Source: Auxenochlorella pyrenoidosa (Eukaryota; Chlorophyta; Trebouxiophyceae; Chlorellales; Chlorellaceae). From it: a stretch of 21,193 bases of DNA. The DNA lies in assembly GCA_001430745.1 (NCBI GenBank), contig KQ481938.1:808516-829708 (forward strand), given 5' to 3'. Position 1 is the first letter of the stretch; each line of letters opens with the position of its first letter. This document shows positions 1 to 9,958 of this stretch, piece by piece. A program made the position numbers and the translations under genes. Below the pieces are notes generated by a model that was not told the DNA's origin, searched no databases, and saw only the letters and a program-made list of their open reading frames with translations.

Positions 1-1179
1 AGTGCTGTCTGCGCTCGTGGAGGGCGGGCCTGGCAGCGGTCGAGCGCCGGCGGCGTGGCGCAGCTGCGCACGGCCCGGCCGCCGAGCAAGCGGCAGCGGT
101 GGCGCAGCAGCCGCGGCTGAGCGCGGCGCCCAGCGGCGCCGCGCTGCGCCGCTGTGGCAGCAGCCACGCCAGCCTCGCCAGCCTTGGCAGCGAGCGAGGG
201 GCGGGCGAGGAGCCGCTGTTGCAGGCGGCGCCTTCTGGGGGGGCGCTCAGCCAGCGCAGCTCACAGCAAGTGCTCGGCAGCGGAGAGCCCTCCTGGCTGC
301 TCCCCCGGCAGCAGCTCAGCAGCCTGACGCTGGAGGGCTCAGGCCTGGATGGCTCTGCTGCGGCAGGGGCGCAGGCGCTTGAGGCAGCAGAGGCAGCAGG
401 GGAGCAAGACCTGCAAGAGGCCATCCTGCGGGGGGCGCGCTGCGCCCACGCGGGCTGCCACCGGAGGTTTGACCGGCTGCGCGACATGCGGCGGCGCCTT
501 GAGGTGAGCCTGCCAGGGTTGCTGATTCTGTGCTGCAGCAAGGCGCCCTGTCCAGCCCGCCGTCGGTGGCGGGTGCCGCGGTCTGGTTGGCATGATAGAA
601 TGAGGCCCGTGTGCATCCGTGTCCAAGCGCTGCCTGCAAGCGAGCGCGTGCACCCTGGCGCCGGCCCCCACCACCCTGCTGCAGAGCCACCACTGCGCGC
701 TCTGCCAACGCATGTACTGCCTGCAGCACACACGCGTCAGCCCGCACGGCCCCCGTGGCGGCTGCGGCCTGGAGAGCAAGTGCGTGTGCTATGCCTGCTT
801 TGCTGAGCTGGCGCCAGCGCAGCAGGCGGCCTATGAACGCATCAACCGGCTGCCCAAGGCGGGTGCCAGCGGCAACGGCAGCAGCGTGGCCGCAGGTGCA
901 GCAGCTGCAGGGGTTGGAGCTGCCCCGCTCTCCGGCCAGAGCAGTGAGCAGCAGCTCTTGGCAGCAGGACGGGAGGAGGCCTTTCCCTCGGGCAGCGCAT
1001 CAGGCACTGCATCACCTCCCCCCAGCTCTGTGGCGCATGCCTCGCTGTCACCGGCGCAGGCAGCTGCCAGCACGGCAGCGCGGCGGCGGTGGCGCAAGGC
1101 AGGCAAGGTGCTGCTGGCGCTGGCACGGTTCAAGGCAGCCGGCAGCGCCCCCACGTCGCCCTTGCAGCAGCCTCGGTAG
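1..1179 (+). CDS. FYVE-like zinc-finger protein, 3' part (5' end outside window)
   Basis: The gene enters from the left edge, with the frame open from position 3. Two exons are inferred, up to 503 and 685-1179, joined in phase 0 by a GTGAGC donor and a CTGCTGCAG acceptor. The junction reads MRRRLE|SHHCALCQ. The joined protein has a Cys/His cluster: CAHAGCHRRF (codons from 441), then HHCALCQRMYCLQHT (from 688), then CVCYACF (from about 781). The spacing and the HHC-x2-C core resemble a FYVE-type zinc finger, which binds PI3P on endosomal membranes, but the canonical basic RRHHCR patch is not exact. Upstream and downstream are Ala/Gly/Ser-rich low-complexity stretches, and the C-terminus has a basic Arg/Lys helix-like patch (ARRRWRKAGK). 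The main domain, if any, lies outside the window, so the protein's function cannot be named. A TGTAA poly(A) signal follows 30 nt after the stop. Confidence 0.72.
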
Positions 1180-1208
1180 GACTGACCCTTGCTAGGTAGC
1201 ACTCTTTT

Positions 1209-1213
1209 TGTAA
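1209..1213 (+). terminator. TGTAA polyadenylation signal of the FYVE-like gene
   Basis: TGTAA, the usual chlorophyte poly(A) signal, lies 30 nt after the stop codon in a locally T-rich stretch. Its placement supports 1177-1179 as the real stop. Confidence 0.55.
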
Positions 1214-1813
1214 TCGTCTGTTTTTGAACTGAACATAAGGATTTGATGGGTGTCCGGCTGGCTGTTGGCGGTCAGGGGGCGGAACCTTCCCGGGCCCCCT
1301 TGGGCACTGTTGTCGACCTCGTCCGGTTGATGCCAAACCAGCCTGCAGAGAGGTGGACCACATCATATGTCTTCTTCCTGAACAGCCATTGGACGTTTGG
1401 AAGAATTTTGGAAGAATAGCAGTGGCCGCGGCAGTACCAAGCCAGCGCAGCGCGGCCCCCTGGAGGATATGCACTGATTCGGCCGCGTGCAGTCTCGTGC
1501 CGATCTGCCCTTCTCCCGCACGTGACTTCGGTGAGCAGTTCCAGCAGGGTTGTCGGGTGCAGGTTTCGGAAGGGCTGCCACCACGGCGATCCTTGCGGTC
1601 CTTTGCAAGACTAAGTGCATAGTAGGCTGCGAGATCCTAAAGAGGGGCAGTGCCGCCGACCACAAGCCCACTGCCTCCTTGGGCCGCTGCCGCCTATTCC
1701 CGCCGCCACGCTCTGTTTCTTGCCCGCGGTCTCTTCCAGTTTGCGACACCTCCCATTCGCGCCTGAGCGTTCTCCCTGCTTATCTACACCCCACTGCAGG
1801 ACACCCAGCCAGG
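1214..1813. other. Intergenic region and 5' flank of the small membrane-protein gene
   Basis: No coding exon is supported here. Open frames on both strands lack conserved motifs. A short direct repeat, GGAAGAAT twice, sits near 1397-1416. No convincing TATA box was seen. Confidence 0.4.
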
Positions 1814-3053
1814 ATGAAGTTTGAGCTGTCGGATGAGAATGTGCTCATGCTGTCGGGCGTGGGCGTGGCCACGGTGGCGGGCTTTGCCCTGCTGGCGCCC
1901 CGAGAGCACCACAACGTGTTTTATGCCAAGGCAGGCTGGGGGGGCGGCACGGGATGCCTGAAGGAAGGCACAGTCCCATGTCTAAAGGCGCATCGCCCTC
2001 GCACTGAATGCAGCCTGTGCGGAGCGCTTGGGGACGCGCCCGAGCTCGTTCTGCCGCCAGCTGCTCTGGTCAACCCAGTCACCCAGGGCAAGCATGCCGT
2101 CTGCCCGCGCTCCGCAGGACCAGCCTTACAACGAGACGATGACCCGGTGGTTTGGCCAGGCGCTGGCGTGCAAGGCCACCTCTGACATGTGCATCTCCGC
2201 CAGCGACGCCAACAAGGTGGGCACCGCATGCATGTGCATATGCTTGCTTGCTTGCTCGCTTGTTTGGGCTGAAAGTCTGCTTATCCGCAACGGAACTTGC
2301 GACACAGACCCCCAAGAGACAGCTTGGGGCTGGGGAATGTGCCTAGCATATGCTCCTCCCCTGCCTCTCTTCCTCACTCTTCCTGTCTGTGCCCGGTCAA
2401 GCACACGGAACGCCATGGCAGTGAGCCGTCGAGCCTCAGTGTGCCTGGCAGACCTCCAGGCATCCCGCGAGCCCGACCCTCCGCCCATGCACACTCGTTC
2501 CTGCCCTGGCTACCCCACTGGAGGCGGCCCGCTCTTGGCCGGGCTGCCGTTGCTGTGGCGCAGGAAATGCCCTGCAGTGGTCGCGTGCTTTAAAGCTCAA
2601 ATTTGAGCCAAGCCAGATCCAGCATGCCACTGCAGTTTGCTTTGGTCAGGCCGTCTGCGTTCCACCCTCCATCTATCACAGCAGGCCACCCTCAAGAACA
2701 GCCTGAAGCTCAGCGGGGTGCAGTGGTTTGCTGCCTCGGCCGCCCTGGCCCATGCCACCGCGGTGAGCTATAAGCACTGCTGCCCGGGCATGTGCACAGG
2801 GATTCAATATGGCCACAAGCTGGCGCACAGCGGCACCACCCACCAGGCAGGCAGCCCAGCCCATGCGGGACGAGAGCATGCATCTTGCCCCCAGCCTGCA
2901 GCGCCCAGCTCATCGCATCCTGCTCATAGCGCCCACCTCTCGCCCGTTTCGCGATCGCAGACTGGCAAGCTGAACAACATCGGTTACGGCGCTGCCGCGG
3001 GCCAGGCCGCTGTCGGTGCCCTCTGCCTATGGCGCGGCTTCGCCGACGACTGA
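1814..3053 (+). CDS. Small unrecognised multi-pass membrane protein
   Basis: Four exons are inferred: 1814-1930, 2118-2216, 2685-2762 and 2961-3053, all joined in phase 0, giving 128 residues. The start is the first in-frame ATG (MKFELSDENV). Predicted membrane segments are about residues 11-29 (VLMLSGVGVATVAGFALLA), a weaker one around GVQWFAASAALAHATA, and one near the C-terminus (AAAGQAAVGALCLWRG). The middle loop carries two cysteines in ALACKATSDMC, which could form a disulfide. I do not recognise a family, so no function is assigned. The first intron would use a GC donor (AAG|GCAGGC). A GT at 1916 is an alternative that keeps the frame but drops VFYAK. Introns 2 and 3 have standard GTGGGC and GTGAGC donors. 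Support rests on the consistent frame, splice sites and hydrophobic pattern. Confidence 0.68.
2241..2262. repeat. TGCT tetranucleotide repeat in intron 2
   Basis: About five imperfect copies of TGCT (one reads CGCT) lie in the 468-nt second intron of the small membrane-protein gene. This is simple-sequence DNA with no sign of function. Confidence 0.7.
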
Positions 3054-3783
3054 GCTCTGCGGGAAGCTGCGGCGCAGCGTCGGCAAGGCCGCAGGGGTTG
3101 GGCGCGGGCCAAGCCAGCCCGCGCTGCTGCTGCACAGCAGCATTTCGTGCACGACGCCTCATAGGCAAAGCATGCTGTGGAACCGACCATGCACCGGCAC
3201 AAGATCACTCCTTGTGCACTCCTTGTTTGGCACAAGCATGCTGGTGCACATTTTGCCACCTTATTTCTATGCTGTTCAAGCCTCTCCCCCTCTCCTTGGC
3301 CAGGCACCTCCAGGGGGATTAGCCTGCGCAGGGTACTGCAAATGCCATCTGGCCAGCGTTGCAGGGCCCGGCAGGGGTCCGGCGCTGCTGGGAAGGAAGT
3401 TGCTGGTTGGGGCCGCGTGCTGGAGGCTCTGTCCTTCAAAACGGCCGCATTTCCAGTCATTGTTTGAATTTGTGAGGGTTTGCTGGGCGGCAAACAGCTT
3501 TGGGCACACCCTTCCCGTGCAGCAGCCACCCTGGCAGTCGACCGGCCGAGGGTATCGAGGTGAGCAAACCGCCTGCACATCGAGGTTGTTGCGCTCGGAG
3601 AGCACAATTGGCGCCAAGGAACGCGCGCCGCCGCGACCTGGGGTTTTGGCGGGCACACTTCCTCCGCACCGCCGCCCGCGTCCGCTGCGCACCCTCGACA
3701 CTGGCTGTACTTGACCTAATAGGGCCATTTCTAATCGGCGGTGGACACCACGCCGCAGGCCGCGGGCCCCGAACAGGCGGACC
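3054..3783. other. Intergenic region upstream of the LPMO-GH9 gene
   Basis: About 730 nt without a supported gene. No TGTAA poly(A) signal was found for the preceding gene, and no clear TATA box for the next. A small 7-bp hairpin (CTTGTGC/GCACAAG, 3211-3236) is present and may be chance. Confidence 0.4.
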
Positions 3784-3855
3784 ATGTCCTTGACGGCGGC
3801 GGCGGCGGCAGCCCTGTCCTTTGCCCTGCTCCTGGCGCCCCATGCTGCCGATGGG
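3784..3855 (+). other. Signal peptide of the LPMO-GH9 enzyme
   Basis: Codons 1-24 encode Met-Ser-Leu-Thr, a poly-Ala run, the hydrophobic core LSFALLLA and then AADG. Cleavage after Gly24 leaves His25 at the N-terminus, as copper binding in an LPMO requires. The ATG at 3784 is preceded by ACC, a fair initiation context. Confidence 0.75.
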
Positions 3856-6800
3856 CACGCCTTCATGTCTGCGCCTGCTTCCCGCAACTTTGCCACCAAC
3901 TGGCAGTGAGTGGCTTCCCCTGTGGAGCGTGTTCAGCTCACGTGCATGACGACGCGCCATCCCGCCAAGGGGCAAGTGCCTGTGCCGGCTTGTGGTGCAC
4001 ATGTGTGGCTGATGCCAATGCCCGCCTGCCACCTGCCCTGTCCTACAGGTACTGCCCGCACTGCCTGAACAACGGCGGCCCCTCTGTGAGCTCGGCAGGC
4101 GGAACGCTGACCTGGCCCAACTCGACGCACCCGATGTGCGGCACAAACGACCTCGCAGCAGCGGGACCCATCCAGGCCACCTACACCGCCGGCTCAGGTT
4201 GGGCCCAGCGCTCGCTCGCAATGCGGCCCCGCTAGCTCCTTCCCCCACCCACAGGCCCGTGCCAGCATGCCAGACTTGCCAAAAGTCACAGCGCGTGCAG
4301 GCGCGGCGCTTGCAACGCCTGCAGCTCCCTTGCAGCTGCTGCCCACCACCGCGCCCGGCCCCCACCCTGCTGCCTGCAGTGATTGCCATCAAGATCTGGT
4401 TCAGCACCCAGCACGGCGGGCGGCACACCTTCCGCCTCTGCCCCCGCCCCAACCCCGACAAGGCCTGCTTCGAGGAGACAGTGCTACAGCGGTGAGTGCG
4501 GCTGAGCAACGGGCTCCTAGAACACCCAGCAGGCAGTTGAATGTGCATGCGAAGTGAACTGGAGTTACTTGTTGTGGCTGCCCCCCAGCCATGCATGCCT
4601 GGCATACTGCGAGGCTGCACGTCCTGCATGCACTGTGCACCCAATCGTGAGGACCTGCATGCATGCAGCATGGACGGCGGCGGCCCCTACTCCTGGACGC
4701 CTGTGAATGGAGGGCCGGTGCCGGTGGCGGCTGTGACTCTTGAGGTGGGCTGAGGCTGCATCAAACCGCTGGTGCTTGGGAAGCTGGGCTGCGATGCACG
4801 CATGCATGCATCTAGCTGGATGCCCAGGCAGAGCAAGCCCGGCGTTCGATGAGGCAGCCGCCTGTTTTTTGCCGAGCTGGCTGAAGGCAGACCTGCCTCG
4901 AAACCGCTGGCCTGCTTCCATGCCGGTCCCCCCCAGCAGACGGTCACCCGGCTCTACACCCCGGCAGAAGAGTACACCTTCCGCTACGCCCTCCCGGAGA
5001 ACGTCACCTGCCAGCAGTGTGTGCTGCAGGTGAGAGGCCGCGTGGATGGTACAGGGAGGGAATCTGGGGGAGCGCATAGCGCCCACAGCCCAGCGCCATG
5101 TGCCTGGAATCAGCACCTGCTGCACACCAAGGGTCTGTGCCGCAGGTTCTGTTGCGGTAACAGACCCCTTGTAGACAGACTGTAGGACCAAACAAGCCAA
5201 GCCTGCCCCCCGGCCCTGCAGTGGTGGTGGACCACTGCCAACAGCTGTCAGGTGCCAGGCGCCCCTGCTTATGTCGGCAGTGCCAACATGGGGTGGTGCG
5301 GTACCAAGACGGCCAACTTCCCGGAAGGTCTGCGGGCTGGCGTGGCCGGGGCAGGGCCGTACGGCTTGTTGCCAGCGCCTGGTGACGATTCCGTTCAGCC
5401 TCCCAGCCCCGACTGGTCGCCTCCCACCCGTAACTCTGCTTCTCCACATCTCCCACTTGCAGAGTTCTACAACTGCGCTGACGTGAAAATCCTCCCAGCA
5501 GCCAACGCGCCAGCCCAGCCGCCCTCGCCGCCGCTGCCGCCCATCTCGCCGCCTCCGCCACCGCCGTCCCCCTCCCCACCCCCGCCGCCGCCACCACCTT
5601 TCTCGCCCCCGCCCCCGCCCTCTCCGCCTGTCGACTCACCGCCACCAGCGCCACCGCCGCCACCACCGGAGCCGCCCACGCGGCTGCCTGCCAGGGTCGA
5701 CGAGTATGGAGAGGTGACGCACTCCCTGCTGGGCTGTGGTATGCTCGCTGCTTTCCCCGACATGCGGACGTTGCCCGCGACACCGTCAAATCAATCCCTT
5801 TGGGTCTGCCCCGGCCGCAGGTGCTGGCCCTGGCATGGCAGTTTATGTACGCCCAGCGGTCGGGCCAGCTGTCGGCGGGGAGCAACCCCATCCCCTGGCG
5901 GGGCGACAGCCACCTCAGCGACCCCGTCGTGGGCGGCTTCTACGATGCAGGCAAGCCGGGATGGGCACGGTGGCCTACGGGGCTGCCACTTTACTTAGAA
6001 AAGCCCGTGTGCCGGGAGGTGGAGTGGCGGCCGGTAGGCAGGCAGGCAGGCAGGCAGGCACTGCAATACCAAGGGCAAGGAAGGTAGCAGCCGACCCGTG
6101 GAGCACTGTGCCGCCCCCGCAGGCGACCACCTGAAGCTCAACTTCCCGCTGGCCACCTCCTTGGCCTTCCTGGCCTGGGGCGCCCTGGAGTTTCCCCAGG
6201 CGTACGCGGCCACCTTCACCACGGCGGTGCGCCAGTGCCGCTGCCGGGGCGCTGTGGGGAGGGCTCGTGGGGCCGCCGCCAGGGCAAGGCCGCCTGCATG
6301 CGCCACCCCCGCACTGCAGTCGTGGCGAGGATGCACGCACCCCAGCGTGCGATAGCGTGCCTTCAAGCTTGGTGACAGCGTCTGTGCAAACATCTCGAAT
6401 GCAGGATGCGCTGGACAACCTGCGATGGGGCGCCGACTACCTGATGGCCTGCAGCCCCACGCCGGGCACCTACATCGCCCAGATCGGCGACCCCAGCACC
6501 GACCACTCGTACTGGGGGAGGCAAGCATCGCAAAGTTTGCAGTCGGCACAACCGGGCACCTGCCGTCGGCTGTCTGCTGGCGGTTGAGATTCATATGTAC
6601 TCATAGCGGCTGAGGCGGGCAGAGGCGGGCATGAACCGCCGCAGCAAGAATGCCCTCACACAACGCTGCCCGTGCCCTGCAGGCCAGAGGACCAGACGGG
6701 CGCCCGTCCAGCCTTCACGTACGACTCGTCCAAGCCTGTCAGCGACGCAGCGGGCGCAGCAGCCTCGGCCCTGGCCTCTGCCTCCCTGCTGCTCCGGGAC

Positions 6801-9420
6801 TCGGACCCGGCTTACGCCGACACCTGCCTGTCATACGCCCGGCGCCTGTTTACGCTTGCCGCCGCGGTGAGGCTGTTAGGACATGCAAAGGTTGCAAGCG
6901 GCCTGGGTACTCACCGGAAGCTGCCCCGCTGCCTGCCCAACTGCTTGCAACTGCATGTGTCATTGCTCCGTACCGTGCTAAACACTCTCTGTCCCCCGCC
7001 CCCCCCGCAGAACGAGGGCAAGTACAGCGACAGCTACCAGTCTGCCACCTATGCTTACCAGTCCTCCTCATACCTGGATGACCTTGCCTTTGCGGTGAGG
7101 CCCGCAGCATGGCCAGGGACCTCTTCCTGAGCCCCGTCTGTGCCGCCTGCCGCCTGGCGCCGCATGTGGCACTGCGCTCGGGAGGCCTCGGCAGCCTCCT
7201 GTGCATGCCCTGCACCGCGCTCCAACACCTCCTGCCGTCCCAAACGCCTGCAGGCCGCCTGGCTGTACCGTGCCACGGGCGAGGCCTCATACCTCACCGC
7301 CGCACAGAACTACCTGAAGCGCGCGCAGGTGGGCTGGCTGGCGGTGCCGCTGCAGCTGGCGACGCCGCTGCCGCTGCTGCTGTTGCTGCTGCTGCGCGGC
7401 CGTCGCCGCCGCCGCTGCTGCTGCTGGCACACATGCATGTGCCGTCTTTAAACAACCCTCGACTACAACCTGCAAACCGCCACTGTTGCACACCTTTGCT
7501 GCACAAGCCCACGACCTCCATGAACTTAATCGATCTTTCCTTGCTCAGTGCAGGCACTGTGTGTGTTTGCTCACTTCTCGCACTGTCCTGCCACCCCCTC
7601 TGCAGTACAACCGCTCCTACTTTGTGAGCTGGGATGCCATGTACGTTGCCACCGACGTCCTGCTCACCTCCATGGGGGTGCCCGCCATGGCGGGGGTGGA
7701 CAGCGCAAAGCACATCGCCACGTTCCTGTCGCACTGGCAGGAGGGTGAGCAGAGGGAACGGTGGGCGGGGAGGCACACCAGCAGCATATGACCTCTGTGC
7801 TCGCCCCGGCCGCTGGCAAGCGCACGTCCTGTCCGGGCCATGCACGGCCTTTCCGGGGTGACAAAGCTGCAGCTGCAGCTGTAGGCAGGCCAACCTGTAG
7901 ACGCAACCCTGCTGCCATGTGCATGTGCTGTTTGCATCCAACGGTCTGTATCCGACGCTTGCCTCCCCTTACTTCCGTGTTTCAGGCACCGGGAGCGGCA
8001 TCATCTACACCCCTCAGGGCCTTGCCTGGTCCAACTGGCTCGGGGGCTGGGGCAACCTGCGTTACAGGCAAGCACACGAGTGCCTGGAGGCAGGGGCAGC
8101 AGCAGTACAGCCCGGGCTGGTGCCTCACCAGCAGGATTGCACTTCCCGCCACCCAACCTGACTGGCACGCTTGACCAGGGTCCCCTCTCCCCCAACGCTG
8201 CAGCGCGAATGCCGCTTTTATGATGGTGCTGCATGCCAAGTACACTGGCAACGCCACCGTGCGCGCATCCTGCCTTGACTGGGCCGAGGGGCAGCTGCAG
8301 TACATGCTGGGCCTCAAGGGCAGCACCAGGTGAGCAATGTGCACGGAGGGAGATTTGGCTACCGGAGCGCAAATATCCAAGGGCGCCAACGCAGGCAGCA
8401 GGCATTCAGACTGCCGATCTGCAAGCAGCTGGCTTGATCCAACTGGGCGCTGTACCAGCAGTTCACGCGGCAAGATGGATGTCCCGGGAAGCAGGCTCTC
8501 TAGCTCAGCTCATGAAGCGCTCTCTGACAGCATGTTTGCTGCTGCCCACTTGTCCATCGCGCAGAAGCTTTGTGGTGGGGTACGGCACCAACCCCCCACT
8601 GCGCGCCCACCACCGTGCTGCCTCCTGCCCAGACCGCCCTGCGGCATGCACCTTTGCGACCGCGCTGAATGTGGCAACGCCCAACCCCCACATCATCAAG
8701 GGGGCACTTGTTGGAGGCCCCGCCGGCCCCACTGATGCCTACACCGACGATCGCACCAACTACCAGAACAATGTGAGCGGGAGAAGCCCATTATGAGGTG
8801 TTTGCTGGGGCAGGATGCACCCTCACCAGTGCAGAGTGAGGATGCAGAGATTTTGAGGCCAGGCGTAGCGCACACTCCAAATGATCCTGGGCACGCGTCA
8901 GACGCACCCCATCTCTCTTGAGCTGCCACGTCCTCATCCTGCCGCCGTGCTCCCTTTGCTGCAGGAGGTGGCTATGGACTATAATGCTGGCTTCACTGGC
9001 GCTCTCGCCGGCCTGGTGCAGCTGCTGTCAGGCCCGGCCCGCCCGCCCTCACCCTCGCCCCCGCCAACCTCGCCCCCGCCGCGCCGCCCTCCCCCGCCCC
9101 GTCCCTCCCCACCGCCGCCCCGCCCCTCGCCGCGCTCCCCGCCGCCAAAGGCGGCACCCCGGCCCCCGTCCCCGGCAGGCGCTGCTTGCAACTCCGCCAC
9201 CGCGGCGGCCCTTTGCGCCACCAAGCCCTCGACCTCCAATGACTTCTACGCCAACATGGCCAGCACCTGCACCTGTTTCTTCAGGTGCGCCTCCGGCGGG
9301 CGCCCGCCCACCTGGGGGGTGTGCCCCACCGGCCAGCGCTTCAACGACGCCACCCAGCGGTGCGAGCCTGCCACCAACGTGGCATGCACTGTGCGCCGTC
9401 GCACGACCGGGCGCAGGTGA
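3784..9420 (+). CDS. Secreted AA15-like LPMO / GH9 endoglucanase / CBM14-like fusion
   Basis: Exons: 3784-3905, 4049-4197, 4380-4491, 4669-4744, 4937-5029, 5222-5327, 5463-5713, 5821-5950, 6123-6226, 6405-6520, 6683-6866, 7011-7094, 7254-7328, 7606-7744, 7986-8067, 8204-8329, 8565-8772, 8965-9420. The product has 870 residues. A signal peptide (1-24) would expose His25 (HAFMSAPASRN). Residues 25-230 look like an AA15 LPMO: second copper His102 in STQHGGRHTFRLCP, then EFYNCADVKI. A Ser/Pro linker spans about 231-291. GH9 runs from about 300 to 740, with DAGDH (Asp345, Asp348), the HHR site (665-667) and proton donor Glu720 in NEVAMDYNAGFTGALA. A second Pro-rich linker leads to a CBM14-like tail (794-860, eight Cys). 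GH9 enzymes hydrolyse beta-1,4-glucan, and LPMOs cleave crystalline polysaccharide oxidatively. The combination suggests wall remodelling or cellulose degradation outside the cell. Three introns (5951, 6521, 8068) need GCAAGC donors, which the conserved motifs across the junctions require. Confidence 0.9.
4935..4939 (+). other. Tandem NAGNAG splice acceptor (AGCAG) before exon 5
   Basis: The acceptor reads CCCCAGCAG|ACGGTC. Both AGs are in frame, so splicing would include or omit one Gln (exon 5 from 4937 or 4940). Confidence 0.6.
5507..5680 (+). other. First Ser/Pro-rich linker (LPMO to GH9)
   Basis: Exon 7 encodes a run of SPPPPP-type repeats about 55 residues long, typical of hydroxyproline-rich, O-glycosylated linkers in algal wall proteins. 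It separates the LPMO and GH9 modules. Confidence 0.85.
6036..6060. repeat. AGGC tetranucleotide repeat in GH9 intron 8
   Basis: Six and a quarter copies of AGGC lie inside the GC-AG intron between exons 8 and 9. Confidence 0.8.
7366..7396. repeat. GCT-rich trinucleotide repeat in GH9 intron 13
   Basis: An imperfect CTG/GCT run lies in the 277-nt intron between exons 13 and 14. It is simple-sequence DNA. Confidence 0.6.
9031..9177 (+). other. Second Pro-rich linker (GH9 to C-terminal module)
   Basis: About 45 residues of PSPPP and PPPRP repeats with basic residues. They join GH9 to the Cys-rich tail and resemble the first linker, but are Arg-rich. Confidence 0.85.
9181..9405 (+). other. CBM14-like Cys-rich C-terminal module
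   Basis: Residues 794-860 carry eight cysteines. The pattern FFRCASGG...WGVCPTGQRFNDATQRC matches the C-x-G / CP-x-G-x-x-F / C layout of peritrophin-A (CBM14) chitin-binding modules. Sugar specificity is unproven. Confidence 0.6.
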
Positions 9421-9958
9421 CCGCCCCGCCAGGTGCATCTGCTGATAGCCGCACAGGCGACTTGCCCTCAGCTGTGCAATCAACAAATGCACTGCGACAT
9501 CTCTACTCCGCTGTCCTTCTTCTTTACCTCTTCTCCATGCCGACTACATCTATACCCATCCCTCATACCCTCATTTTGCATCGATGTCATATCCAATCAA
9601 AGCCTGACACCCGGACACCATCCACAAATCTTCCCAGCTCCCCTCTGCATCTGTCCATCCTTCCCTTGGCTAACCTCAGCAAACAACTGTGCATGCTGCA
9701 GTTGTGGTTTTGCACAATTCCTTTTGATCCCTCATGGTTTTGGGGTACCGAATGCTCTAAATTCGTTTTCATGATTTACGGACGACTGTTTAAGCATTCG
9801 CAGCTTGATTCGCAGCCAAGGGCTGCTCAATGACCGGGCGGTGGCGCTGCTGAGCCCCGCTGGGGCGGTGCCGCCAGCAGGAGGCCGGCGGGATCAAGGT
9901 CCAGCTTGCCGGTTGCGATAATCCAGCCGCATTTTATTTGCTGAAAGCAATAGCAACC
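9421..9958. other. 3' UTR of LPMO-GH9 and 5' flank of the O-methyltransferase gene
   Basis: No gene is supported in this stretch, which is AT-richer than its surroundings. No TGTAA signal was found. It holds a 60-nt imperfect hairpin at 9433-9492. Confidence 0.5.
9433..9492. repeat. Imperfect inverted repeat just after the LPMO-GH9 stop
   Basis: The outer arms GTGCATCTGCTGAT and ATCAACAAATGCAC pair with few mismatches. An inner GCACAG/CTGTGC stem closes a 15-nt loop. It starts 12 nt after the stop codon, so it would lie in the 3' UTR. Confidence 0.55.

Noticed and set aside
3211..3236. Short hairpin CTTGTGC/GCACAAG
   Set aside because: Seven base pairs are expected by chance in a window of this size.
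3457..4671. Minus-strand open frame of 404 codons
   Set aside because: It lies antisense to the first exons of the LPMO-GH9 gene, has Arg/Gly/Ser-rich composition typical of GC-rich shadows, and shows no motif.
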